Both the position numbers and the translations under genes were made by a program. The notes below the pieces were generated by a model. The model did no database searches. It had not been told where the DNA came from and saw only the letters and a list, made by a program, of their open reading frames with translations. DNA of 64,000 bases from NCBI RefSeq assembly GCF_900113945.1, contig NZ_FORG01000011.1, positions 1 through 64,000 of the forward strand, in the 5' to 3' direction. This document shows positions 34,564-43,338 of this stretch, in pieces. Source of the stretch: Xenorhabdus mauleonii (lineage in GTDB: Bacteria > Pseudomonadota > Gammaproteobacteria > Enterobacterales > Enterobacteriaceae). The stretch's first letter is position 1. Each line of letters opens with the position of its first letter.

Positions 34564-35286
34564 TTAAACTGATTTCAGATGACCTAAGTGTGCTTTCATG
34601 ACTTTGCGGACTGTATCCAAGGGGTTAAATCTTCTTTCTTTTACTGCTGCAAAACGCAATTCTGATTCTTGTCTTGCCTGTTCAGCTTCTCTATCAATAC
34701 GCAATACCGGGTCCAGCGGAAGAGTCCTTGAAAATGACGAATTAGGAAGCCCCATCTTTCCAAAAATGTTTTTCACATGCTCCTCCAACAGTAAGGACAT
34801 GGCTTCAACATCTATTTCACCCTTACTTTTCTTTAGATTGTAGCGTCCAGTCAATAGGGTATGGCTCCAGGCTATTGGCGATATTCGGATAAATTCATCC
34901 ATGATTTCCTGAGACACTCCGTTGGCCAGCATCCTTTCATAAACTGAATTCAGGACAAGGCTATTGTAGGCGATAATGCTGTTAGCGATTAATCTGGCAG
35001 CATGGGCACTGATCCGATTATCAACAATCTTTTTCCCCTGAAAAATGCCATGATAGGTTTTCCTGATGTTACTCTGGAGCTGATGGTAAGCTTCAGTGCG
35101 ATTTCTGGCACTTCGTATGGCTTTTCTGAGTTGCATGTCATCGATCAGGTTCAATACGTGGAGACTTTTAAAAACTTCATTGTATTCAAACTGAGCTGCT
35201 TTTAATCTGACATACCGGGTATGGGAATTAAGTTTGCGAATGATGTTACTTTGCTTATTTTCCTGCAAGATGAGTGACAATAACAC
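34564..35286 (-). pseudogene. Chimera: Tn3-family transposase C-terminus joined to a replication-protein tail
   Basis: About residues 1-180 are the C-terminal end of a Tn3-family TnpA (AHAARLIANSIIAYNSLVLN, then ISPIAWSHTLLTGRYNL). Residues about 190-240, from RIDREAEQARQESEL to the end, closely match the C-terminus of the replication-type protein at 39232 at both protein and DNA level. The first codons come from the end of the inserted IS982 element (from 35278). The ORF is therefore a product of an IS insertion at one end and a deletion or recombination at the other. It is unlikely to be active. Confidence 0.7.
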
Positions 35287-36062
35287 CCGTATTATCCCCC
35301 GTTTTTGAGAACGGATACGTTCAACATTGATGATGGATTTAGGTTTAATTAACCTTATATCTTGATTATCACGTTTGCAGAGCGATAATCCCCTGACTGA
35401 TCATCAGAGATTGAATTTATTGATTCGACAAGCATTAAAGTGTGTCACAACCTCAGAATACCCAGACATCAAGTGGTTAAAGAGACGGCGGCAAGAGGGA
35501 AAGGCACGATGGGATGGTTTTACGGTTTTAAGCTTCATATGATTGTTAATAATCAGGGTGAAATCGTTGCCGTAAAACTGACGCCCGCCAATATTGATGA
35601 TAGAGCGCCTGTTAAAGCGCTCTCAAAAGGGCTTTTAGATAAACTTTATGCGGATAAGGGTTATATCAGCAAAGCATTAGCAGAAGACTTAGAAGCAGAA
35701 GGGATAACGTTGGTGACAGGACAACGAAAGAATATGAAGCCCAAACTGCTAGCCGCGTGGGATAGGGCCATGTTAGCAAAGCGATTTATTATTGAAACAA
35801 TCAATGATCAGCTCAAGAACATTACCCAAATTGAGTATTCGCGTCACCGCAGTTTACACGGTTTTATGCTGAACTTACTGGGCGGGTTAATTGCTTATTG
35901 TCTGAAACCGAAAAAGCCATCACTCAATATCACCCATGCTGAAAAAACAGAACTTCAGGTGATGGCTTAAACCGATCTCAGGTTATTTACCGTTGTCTTG
36001 AAAACATTCATTCCAAACATCAGGTATTTTTTAACCGTTATCGAGCAAGAACGGTGTTATTG
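35278..36062 (+). mobile_element. IS982-family element, internally deleted
   Basis: The ends CAATAACACC (35278-35287) and GGTGTTATTG (36053-36062) are inverted repeats, and the inner end sequences are also related. The element has interrupted the Tn3-type gene at 34564. At 785 bp it is shorter than a complete IS982 (about 1 kb), because the first part of the transposase gene is missing. Confidence 0.7.
35440..35970 (+). pseudogene. IS982 transposase, C-terminal part
   Basis: The frame encodes about 176 residues beginning in the middle of the catalytic domain: VCHNLRIPRHQVVKE, GTMGWFYGFKLHMIVNN, LYADKGYIS and the end TQIEYSRHRSLHGFMLNLLG. These are characteristic of IS982-family DDE transposases. 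The N-terminal 100 or so residues, with the first catalytic Asp, are missing. The element is not autonomous. Confidence 0.85.
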
Positions 36063-36123
36063 CAGGTTTGTTTACTCTTACGCGGTGCATCTGCACTCTG
36101 CACTACGCATTCCTGCTATTTCA

Positions 36124-37017
36124 TCATTCCGCTGTCTTCTGGTGAGCAATCCGTAGCAGCCAGTTCTCCACGGTAGTGGCAGCCTCAGAGACTGGATACT
36201 GACTGCTTTTGAGCACATGGTAAGTCATACCTTTTAATGTGGGTTCAGTAACGACCTGTAATACCCCCAGCCGTAGTTCCTCCTGAATCAATAGCAGACT
36301 CAGTAGTGCAACACCCTGACCTGCAATAGCCGCCTGAATCGCGTGACTTTCTTCGTAATACCGAATACCACGAGGCAGGTCAGCAGGTTTCAGTCCAGAG
36401 GCTTGAGCCCAGACACTCCATGTGAGGTCTACAGGCAGAGAATGATGCCAATCGAAATGAATTAGAGGCCATTGTGATGCATCCCTGCTTATCGATGTAA
36501 GGAGTGTTGGACTGGCGACAGGAGCAAAATGATCCTCCAGAAGCAACGTAGCAATTTCACCTGTGTATTGCCCAATACCATATCTAACCGCCAAATCAAC
36601 TGTTCCACTGTAAAGATCTACCGGTGTGTTGGATGCGTGGATATGCAGATCAATATCGGGGTATATCTCCTGAAAGGATGCCAGCCGGGGTATTAACCAT
36701 TTGGTAGCAAAGGCAGGAGTTGTAGATAACATCACTGATTGCCTGCGCGGCTTTTGTATTTGCTTAATAGCCACAGCGATGGTTTCAAAGCCACTATGCA
36801 CAGCAGTAAACAGCGTCAACCCATCCGGCGTCAATTCAACCGCCCGCACTTTGCGCAGGAATAAGGGGTGTTCGAGGAATTCTTCTAAGGCACGGATCCT
36901 GTGGCTAACCGCAGTCGCAGTGACAGACAATTCCTCAGCCGCCTTCTTGAAACTGCGTAAACGTGCTGCGGCCTCAAAAGCACGCAGTGATGTTAATGAA
37001 GGAAGTCGTATAGTCAT
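36124..37017 (-). CDS. LysR-family transcriptional regulator
   Basis: 297 residues, standard for LysR regulators. The N-terminal winged helix-turn-helix runs LTSLRAFEAAARLRSFKKAA followed by EELSVTATAVSHRIRALEEF, in the GcvA-like style. The remainder is the periplasmic-binding-like effector domain. It is divergently transcribed from the quinone-reductase gene at 37133, with 115 bases between starts, the classic LysR arrangement, so it probably controls that gene in response to an aromatic or electrophilic compound. Confidence 0.9.
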   Translation of the reverse strand: MTIRLPSLTSLRAFEAAARLRSFKKAAEELSVTATAVSHRIRALEEFLEHPLFLRKVRAVELTPDGLTLFTAVHSGFETIAVAIKQIQKPRRQSVMLSTTPAFATKWLIPRLASFQEIYPDIDLHIHASNTPVDLYSGTVDLAVRYGIGQYTGEIATLLLEDHFAPVASPTLLTSISRDASQWPLIHFDWHHSLPVDLTWSVWAQASGLKPADLPRGIRYYEESHAIQAAIAGQGVALLSLLLIQEELRLGVLQVVTEPTLKGMTYHVLKSSQYPVSEAATTVENWLLRIAHQKTAE

Positions 37018-37132
37018 TGATGGATGATATCATATCATCTATTGGTTGATAATATATCGTTTGTTAGGCCGTACGATTAAATAGAGACTAACTGCACTTG
37101 ATTAAATATTATCTGTAAGGGTTTAACTTAAT

Positions 37133-37810
37133 ATGACTATGTTATTACACATTGATGCAAGTGCACGTTACGGTTGTTCTGACAAAATTTCCCACGGATC
37201 GCATACACGTAGACTAACCGCTCGTTTTGTAAAACAGTGGATATCATTACATCCCAAAACAAAAGTGCTATACCGCGATGTAGGTCAGGATGCTCCACCG
37301 CCCGTTACTGGCAAATGGATACAGGCGGCTTTCACCCCCGAACATGCACGTGAAGATTGGATGAAAAAAGCACTTAGCATGAGTGATACCCTGGTCGATG
37401 AGATACTACAAGCGGATCTCATTGTCGCTGGCGTACCGATGTATAACTTTGGCCCCCCTGCACAATTTAAGGCATACATTGACAATATCGTGCGAGTAGG
37501 ACGCACATTCGGGTTTGATCGAAACCGGGATGGTGAACCTTATTGGCCACTACTGGCAGACTCAGGAAAACGCTTAGTCATTCTCTCTTCTCGTGGCGAT
37601 TACGGATACCAATTGGGTAACCGCCTTGGTGATAGCAACCATGTGGAAGCATCGGTACGTACTGCTTTCGCGTACATAGGTGTCACTGATGTTTATGAAG
37701 CGGCCATTGAATATGACGAGTTTGCGGATCATAGATTGACCGATTCAATCAGACAGGCTGAGAGGAACGTGGATGATCTTGTGTCGATGTTAGGAACCCA
37801 CGCTATCTAA
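37133..37810 (+). CDS. FMN-dependent NAD(P)H:quinone/azo reductase (AzoR-like)
   Basis: 225 residues with the flavodoxin-like fold of AzoR. The N-terminal LLHIDASARYG strand and phosphate loop, ADLIVAGVPMYNFGPPAQFK (the conserved PMYNF motif that contacts FMN) and LVILSSRGDYGYQ are visible. The enzyme reduces quinones or azo compounds and protects against thiol and quinone stress. It is divergent from the LysR regulator. Whether it has any link to the biosynthetic cluster 18 kb away is unknown. Confidence 0.85.
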   Translation: MTMLLHIDASARYGCSDKISHGSHTRRLTARFVKQWISLHPKTKVLYRDVGQDAPPPVTGKWIQAAFTPEHAREDWMKKALSMSDTLVDEILQADLIVAGVPMYNFGPPAQFKAYIDNIVRVGRTFGFDRNRDGEPYWPLLADSGKRLVILSSRGDYGYQLGNRLGDSNHVEASVRTAFAYIGVTDVYEAAIEYDEFADHRLTDSIRQAERNVDDLVSMLGTHAI

Positions 37811-37943
37811 AGCAGGTTTAGGGTGGATACCCCTTCTCGTGGCTTATATATACCAAAGCTCATGGATGAGTAAAACATTACTCTATTCGTAATCTGATAT
37901 CACCAAAGAATAATTGGCTAATTGATATTATTTTACTTCTTAG

Positions 37944-38948
37944 TACTACAGTCGTAACTGTTCTGTAATCATCAGGTTATCCCGGCGGCGATAATGACAT
38001 TGTTGGGCGGAGTATTGATGTCGTCGTCGCCAACATGACCAATGTAAAACCTGTTCGACAGTCTCTCCGGCCTTTTCCATCAATTTTGACAGTAACTTAC
38101 GCAGTTCCGCCACACTGAGCGCGATCAGCCCCACTGGCGTTTTTTTTCTCCCATATTCGTAAGACCGCCAGCACCGCATGGGCCAATAACGACGGTGTGA
38201 TGTGCCGATACCCACTGTGCCATTGCCGGACTTCATAATGATCCAGGCCGTATTCTCCCTTCGTTTCCTCAAAACCACATTCAATTTCCCAGCGACGACC
38301 TGCCACCTGCGCCAGGGTTTTCAGATCGGCCTGCTCTCGGGGGGCATACACCACATAGTAAGCCCGTTCCTGTTTTTCACCCTGGCTACGCCGGACCAGT
38401 AAATAATGGCCATATGACCGTTCTTGCTCACTCAGTTGTAAACGCCAGAGTGGCACCAAACCCCAGTCATACTGACGTTAGCCTTTCGCTCCCTGCCCTG
38501 CGGAGTGTTGTTCCCATTGTTGAGGCGTCAGGCTGTCCACAATCTTGTCGGCGCGGACAGAGGTCGCCCTTGCCACCACAACGGCTCACTTTTAGGGATC
38601 GCCACTACAAACGGTTGATATCGGGACTCCAGCCAGCAGCGCAGACGACGATCCTGACCATAAACAGCATCGGCCGTCACCCAGCGGCAGGGCACACTGG
38701 CCTCGAATGCCCGTTCCAGCATCTGCCGGGCAAGCTGCGGTTTGGTGGCAAAGGGAACAGAGTCAGGAATGCCGACGGCTTCACAACGGGGCCGGTCATC
38801 CGTCCATTGTTTGGGCAGGTATAAGACACGGTCAATAAAAGCATGGCCGCCCTGACCGGCATAACAGAGAAAGACGCCTATCTGACTGTTTTCTATGCGC
38901 CCGGCGCCGGGATAACCTGATGATTACAGAACAGTTACGATTGTAGTA
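37944..38948 (-). mobile_element. IS701-family element, internally deleted, with TTAG target duplication
   Basis: Near-perfect terminal inverted repeats of about 40 bp begin TACTACAGTCGTAACTG at the left and end with CAGTTACGATTGTAGTA at the right. They are flanked on both sides by TTAG (37940-37943 and 38949-38952), which fits the YTAR target of IS701. At 1,005 bp it is shorter than a full element because the start of the transposase gene has been deleted. Confidence 0.8.
37985..38900 (-). pseudogene. IS701-type transposase fragments
   Basis: Minus-strand frames give, in order, FIDRVLYLPKQWTDDRPRCE, CRWVTADAVYGQDRRLRCWL and then, after a frame break near 38460-38530, VPLWRLQLSEQERSYGHYLL, WEIECGFEETKGEYGLDHYE and HSGYRHITPSLLAHAVLAVL. 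These are the DDE catalytic parts of IS701-family transposases. The N-terminus is missing and at least one frameshift is present. Confidence 0.8.
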
Positions 38949-38952
38949 TTAG

Positions 38953-39231
38953 ACCTAAAACAGACAAATGCTAAAAAGCAAATCAGTCATCGGCCTGAAC
39001 GCGATGTCTAAAAATTAACCTATTCAGGATAGGTTATTGAGCTTATAAATTCATGCCATTGATTAGAGTTACCGTGTTTTAGGTCAAAATTTAGAACTAG
39101 AAAAATGATCCGTAATTACGCTGTTCATGGTTTCATTCAATCCATTGTTTCGTATGGATATAGCACCTACATCTGAGGGGGTAGTCAAGCGCGATGTCTA
39201 GAAATCATTTTTATCCTGCTATTTACAGCGT
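38953..39231. other. Non-coding segment with two short direct repeats
   Basis: There is no gene. GCGATGTCTAAAAAT (39002) and GCGATGTCTAGAAAT (39192) are near-identical direct repeats about 190 bases apart, and AACCTA...TAGGTT forms a small palindrome at about 39018-39036. The segment follows the replication-type gene at 39232 and could hold remains of its origin or resolution site. Confidence 0.3.
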
Positions 39232-40167
39232 TCATGAAGTGAATTTACGATGGCTGAAATGAAGGCTCATGATATCGTGTACGGTATTTAGCGGATCGAA
39301 TCCTCTTCCTTTTGCCTCTGCAAAACTTAATTCCGATTCTTGTCTTGCCTGTTCGGCTTCTCTGTCAATTCGGTCACGATAAGATGCACTGGCAGCCTGA
39401 TTTTTGCTATTGGATTGCCATGCAGTATTGGCGCATAAAAATGTTTGCCGCTTAGCAAGGTTGTAGAGTTTATTCCTAACCTCACTACGCTCAACGTGTT
39501 TAATGTTCTCACTTTCTGCGTGATCAAGTGCTTTCGTTTTTGCCCGTTCCGCCATGGCGGTTGCACTTGTTTTTACATTGACAGAATGTTGTTCCGGTTT
39601 AGCCGGAATACTCTTTTTCTTTTCTTCTTGGTCTATTACTTTTACTTTTCTTTGTCGATCATTTTGATCTGGGGAGCCCTGTTCATTTTGATCAGGGGGA
39701 GCAGGTTGCGCTTGGGCTTTAAATTTGCGCTGAAATACCTCTGTAATGCAGTTGATGACCTTGCGGATATCCTTGCGCGCAAATTCTTTTATCGCTTGTA
39801 TGCAGTCGAGAGCAACATTGAGAAATGAAACTGTAAATTTGTATTCTGTCGCTTGTTGGCCGGCATGGGGATCAAACACATACGTTTTCGTCAGTATGCC
39901 TGCAGATACGGCCTTGTCTAAGTTACGACGTACGGTTGCGATGGAGGTGCCACATTCCATACTGAGATTACGTTTTGTTTTGTAGATTTTGTATTCTGAT
40001 GTGGATGAAGCAACACCCGAGACGACGGACAAGATTTGTTTTGCCGGGCGGGAAAGGATATCAATGGGTAAGTAATTGATAACAATATTTAAGCCATAGC
40101 CTGAAATCTGCCCATTTTTCTTGATGTATGGAGTGCGTGAGTTTATAATGGTTCGTGAAATTTGCAT
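39232..40167 (-). CDS. Winged-helix plasmid replication-type protein
   Basis: 311 residues. Residues about 20-125 contain a helix-turn-helix or winged-helix region (YLPIDILSRPAKQILSVVSG, then GTSIATVRRNLDKAVSAGIL) as in initiators of small theta plasmids. A charged, low-complexity middle (about residues 170-230) and a helical tail containing DREAEQARQESEL follow. The tail is duplicated in the chimera at 34564. The protein is unrelated to P1 RepA at 25664 and so suggests remnants of a second, fused replicon. The initiator role is inferred. An alternative is a plasmid-borne regulator. Confidence 0.5.
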   Translation of the reverse strand: MQISRTIINSRTPYIKKNGQISGYGLNIVINYLPIDILSRPAKQILSVVSGVASSTSEYKIYKTKRNLSMECGTSIATVRRNLDKAVSAGILTKTYVFDPHAGQQATEYKFTVSFLNVALDCIQAIKEFARKDIRKVINCITEVFQRKFKAQAQPAPPDQNEQGSPDQNDRQRKVKVIDQEEKKKSIPAKPEQHSVNVKTSATAMAERAKTKALDHAESENIKHVERSEVRNKLYNLAKRQTFLCANTAWQSNSKNQAASASYRDRIDREAEQARQESELSFAEAKGRGFDPLNTVHDIMSLHFSHRKFTS

Positions 40168-40242
40168 ATTTAGTTTCCGATCTAAATTGTAATTGCTTCC
40201 TTGTTTGTAGACGAGAAAGCGCCACCTTTTCGGTGAAAAAAG

Positions 40243-40272
40243 AGCGCCAGCTGTGAACTGGTGCTTTTTTTT
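40243..40272 (+). terminator. Hairpin with T tract
   Basis: AGCGCCAG pairs with CTGGTGCT (one G-T wobble) around a seven-base loop and runs into eight T. It lies upstream of the replication-type gene and points towards the AT-rich gap. 40273-40642 holds no recognisable gene. Confidence 0.6.
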
Positions 40273-40642
40273 GCCTGTATATTTTAAACTGGATTTCTAT
40301 ACAGTGTTGTGATAGGTGAGCTTGTCTAACGAGGGCGATCCTACACGCGATTTGACTCTAAGATCAATATGTTAAATTTATTTCAAGTTAGATATTACTT
40401 TTAAATTATTTATAACATATTGATTTAACTTTTATTTTTTTAAATTAATTTTTTATTTTTAGTTAGAATTTTTATTTATTTCATGATGCATGAAGCCAAT
40501 GAAATGTTGATATGACCCCTTTGGTAAGCGTTATGTGTAAAAAAACAGTAGTAAATCCTACTGTTGGGATTGTAACTTCGATGGTGGTGATTAGAATATT
40601 CTCTACAGAGAGATTACCATCATGATCAATGATAATCATTGA

Positions 40643-40825
40643 ATCTATCCTCATAGAAAATTCTATGAATTCCGGTTTTATGTGCATTTGCGTGCTGACC
40701 AACAGTCAAAGCCTGAGCGTGTAACCATCAAAGCGGTTTCACTGCATGAAACCCGCTATATTCTTGCTCCACACTATGTGTTTTCATATGTTGGTTGCGT
40801 ACCTATTAATGAGCACAATGCTTAA
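40643..40825 (+). pseudogene. Icd-like (host cell-division inhibitor-like) C-terminal fragment
   Basis: The open frame reads FYVHLRADQQSKPERVTIKA, then VSLHETRYILAPHYVFSYVG and a CVPINEHNA end. This matches the C-terminal pattern of Icd-like and related phage immunity-region proteins, with the (L/I)LAPxxVxSxxG block. No start codon or ribosome binding site is present and the N-terminal part is missing. P1 encodes icd in its immunity region. The piece is probably a leftover of such a region. Confidence 0.4.
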
Positions 40826-41322
40826 TCAGCCTTGTATTTATTACTATCAGTTTATAGAAAGGTATACAATGTTTGCGCACATACAAAAAACAGATAAAGA
40901 AATCCGGGGTTAAAAACAGGTGGCATGAAGATCCTTGCTAGTATATTGAAGGTAGTGAAGGTTTTTAAGTTCACTATGCTAACTTACTGACTTATATCAT
41001 GGAATGACAAAAAAGTGGTATGAAGAAGATCAAAAACGCCTAGCTGAGGAATAAGAAAAATTAGTTGCTGAAGCTTGTAAATTAGGAATTATTGGGATTT
41101 TTAGACGTATTCGTTATCTGGAATATGTGCTACAAAAAGTACGAATTTTTACAAAGTAATGGTTATTTTTAATGGTTAATAAACGGATTTTAAAAAAATG
41201 TGATGTAAATTAATTGCTATAATATTATGTATGGAAGTGATTGTTGATTCTATTTTGTTTCAGTTAATAGGTTTGATGTTATTTAATAATGTTTAATTTA
41301 AACATAAACTGGAGTTAAAATC
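40826..41322. other. AT-rich gap with a possible gene remnant
   Basis: A broken frame near 41002-41160 (MTKKWYEEDQKRLAEE, stop, EKLVAEACKLGIIGIF) looks like a fragment of a helical protein. There is nothing else recognisable before the gene at 41323. Confidence 0.25.
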
Positions 41323-42066
41323 ATGCTGAATAATGATCCTTTTAAATTTACAATCTGTACGGGCGAAATTAACGTTTTTGATGATAACTTTAATGGGAAA
41401 CTACGCTTAAATATACATGCTCATGGAGAAAAAGGTTATTTGCTTATGTCTTTAGGTGGGATGTCTTCGCAATTAGATGCCGAAGATTTAATCAAAGAAA
41501 TAGAAGAGGAGGCTGAAGTTTTAGATAAAATTAAATTAAATCATTATGGGTATGTTCGCCTACTCTCATGCTCATCAGCGGATGATGGTCCATCAGGAGA
41601 AGAGTCTATTGCAAGTAGTCTTTCTAAATATTTAAATCAATATTGCAAAGAAATAATTATTCAGGGTTATCGTGGGATAATTAATATTAGAAGTATGGGG
41701 TTTTATCCAAACGCCGGGATACAGGGAAATGGATTATTCAGGTTTAATCTAGATAAAAATAATAGAGAGTTAAAGAGTTTGCCTAATTTGGAACAATCAC
41801 ACGGTTTAAAAAATATACTTGGTAAAAATCATTACATGAATAAACATAGCATTAGTGAAGTTGAATATGAAAAAATGGGTACTGCGTTTGACAAAATGCA
41901 GAAGGTTTTAGCTGGTGAAGTGGATAGAGTTGAACCTACTCGTGTAGGAATAATTCAACATGAACATAGTGATGGTTTTGATATAGCCCCTATTGATGAA
42001 GTATGGTTTTGCAATGGAAAAATAACTAATAAAATTTACATCGATTCTAATATAAATAGATCATGA
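41323..42066 (+). CDS. Clan CD (caspase-fold, C80-like) cysteine peptidase candidate, second copy
   Basis: 247 residues. LRLNIHAHGEKGYLLM (His34) and YVRLLSCSSADDG (Cys83), followed by an IIIQGYRGIIN strand, give the His-Gly and Cys signatures of clan CD, with a DAEDLIKEIE helix between them as in C80 toxin self-processing domains. It is related to the protein at 23787 throughout the first half but differs in its C-terminus, which contains RVGIIQHEHSDGFDIAP. The ATG has CTGGAGT upstream. Both copies are AT-rich single-domain proteins. A secreted or translocated effector, or a part of a defence system, are possible readings. Neither is proven. Confidence 0.5.
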   Translation: MLNNDPFKFTICTGEINVFDDNFNGKLRLNIHAHGEKGYLLMSLGGMSSQLDAEDLIKEIEEEAEVLDKIKLNHYGYVRLLSCSSADDGPSGEESIASSLSKYLNQYCKEIIIQGYRGIINIRSMGFYPNAGIQGNGLFRFNLDKNNRELKSLPNLEQSHGLKNILGKNHYMNKHSISEVEYEKMGTAFDKMQKVLAGEVDRVEPTRVGIIQHEHSDGFDIAPIDEVWFCNGKITNKIYIDSNINRS

Positions 42067-42241
42067 AGGTTTTCAAACTAAATTTGATATTTTTTAATAA
42101 AAGGAGTTTATATTAATACTTCATATTTATTATGAATGGTCATCAATTTAATTATCATATTTGCATTCAAATTTATTAACATGAAAATAAGATGGTTATT
42201 TTTTAATTTATTCATGTCGTTTATGAGTTTAATAAAGGCAA

Positions 42242-42263
42242 CCTCGCCTAATATAAGGCGAGG
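42242..42263. terminator. Perfect 8-bp hairpin downstream of the head-gene operon
   Basis: CCTCGCCT and AGGCGAGG surround AATATA, just beyond the 3' end of the minus-strand head-processing gene and after the plus-strand accessory gene. It probably works as a terminator in one or both directions. Confidence 0.6.
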
Positions 42264-42275
42264 CATACATCATTT

Positions 42276-43307
42276 TCAGCTAAATTTCGGTGGTTTTGAG
42301 GTCTTGAGCGAAAAGATGGGGGCTTGGCTGAGCGCAGTTGAAGCCCGTTTATGGGGTGCTGGTTGATAGCCGGTCATCTGGCCTAATGGCAGTTTACCGA
42401 AATCAACATGGCCAACGGATTCGAAAATGGCTTCAACCATCTGCAAATCACGTTCTGTTTCCATCTGTAACAGGGCATTTTTCTGTTCTTGGGACAAGAA
42501 TACCGGCAGTTTGTCTATGGCGGACTGGAGATACCGTTTACGAAGATCATCTTTGCGCTGTACGGCTTCCAGCATCGCATCCTGCGTTTCAATTTTTTGG
42601 TTAAGCTCCAACAACCGACCAGATAACATCAATAATTCCCCTTCTGCCGTCTGCGCGCGGTTCACGGATTCAATCATCATTTCGTGTTCACGCATTTTTT
42701 CAAAATGCGCAGAGAGGTCAAGGGCGGCGCTTTCACTAAAACCCGCGTCGGTGAACGTCTGGACAATGTGGTTTTGTCGGTCTGAAACGGATTCCGCCAT
42801 CATGATTTCACGGTCAAGGCTGATGTAGTTTGGCGTCGTGACATAATCAAAGCCATAAAAACGGCGAACAACGGATTTCCAGGGACTGTCAGAGCCCCCG
42901 GTAACCCAACTCCACCCGCCGGCACGGGATCGCTCCATGCCTTTAACTATGCGCCCGGTATCCGTGTCCAACAGCTCCTGCGTATGGGTCACAATCCCGG
43001 TATCATCGATACTGATAGCAACGGTGCGGTTAGACGGAACATTATCCAACGCAACCGGCTTACCCTCGACCATGATAAAGCTGGTTTCCGGCAAGCGTAG
43101 TTCGCCCGTGCGCTTGTAATATTCTTCACGGCGGTTGTGGCCATAAAAGCCATAGAGTTCCCCTAATGCCATCCGTTCTTTCACTTCGTTGCTTTCCAGT
43201 GAGGCTTTCACGGAGCTGAGCACATAGTTTCGGGCATTCTGTGGGGTGTGTTTTCGCACATTCTCAATCACTGAAAAGCGGTCAGTGACAGTGGTTAAAT
43301 GATTCAT
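42276..43307 (-). CDS. Head-processing (prohead protease/scaffold-type) protein, P1 Pro-like
   Basis: 343 residues from the ATG at 43307, preferred because AAGGAA lies 5 bases before it. An N-terminal domain with LGELYGFYGHNRREEYYKRT and EGKPVALDNVPSNRTVAISI is followed by a helical, coiled-coil-rich C-terminal half (about residues 200-310). This order of protease-like domain then scaffold-like helix is common in phage maturation proteins. In P1, pro is adjacent to prt, the portal gene, as here. The protease role is inferred from position, and catalytic residues could not be assigned. Confidence 0.5.
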   Translation of the reverse strand: MNHLTTVTDRFSVIENVRKHTPQNARNYVLSSVKASLESNEVKERMALGELYGFYGHNRREEYYKRTGELRLPETSFIMVEGKPVALDNVPSNRTVAISIDDTGIVTHTQELLDTDTGRIVKGMERSRAGGWSWVTGGSDSPWKSVVRRFYGFDYVTTPNYISLDREIMMAESVSDRQNHIVQTFTDAGFSESAALDLSAHFEKMREHEMMIESVNRAQTAEGELLMLSGRLLELNQKIETQDAMLEAVQRKDDLRKRYLQSAIDKLPVFLSQEQKNALLQMETERDLQMVEAIFESVGHVDFGKLPLGQMTGYQPAPHKRASTALSQAPIFSLKTSKPPKFS

Positions 43308-43338
43308 GGTTTTCCTTAAAAATCGGTACAAAGGCGAG

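Noticed and set aside
40481-40702. 73-residue minus-strand ORF
   Set aside because: AT-rich, no ribosome binding site, and it overlaps the plus-strand Icd-like fragment.
42136-42366. 76-residue plus-strand ORF after the second caspase-like gene
   Set aside because: Its second half is antisense to the head-processing gene, it contains the hairpin at 42242, and it has no clear start.
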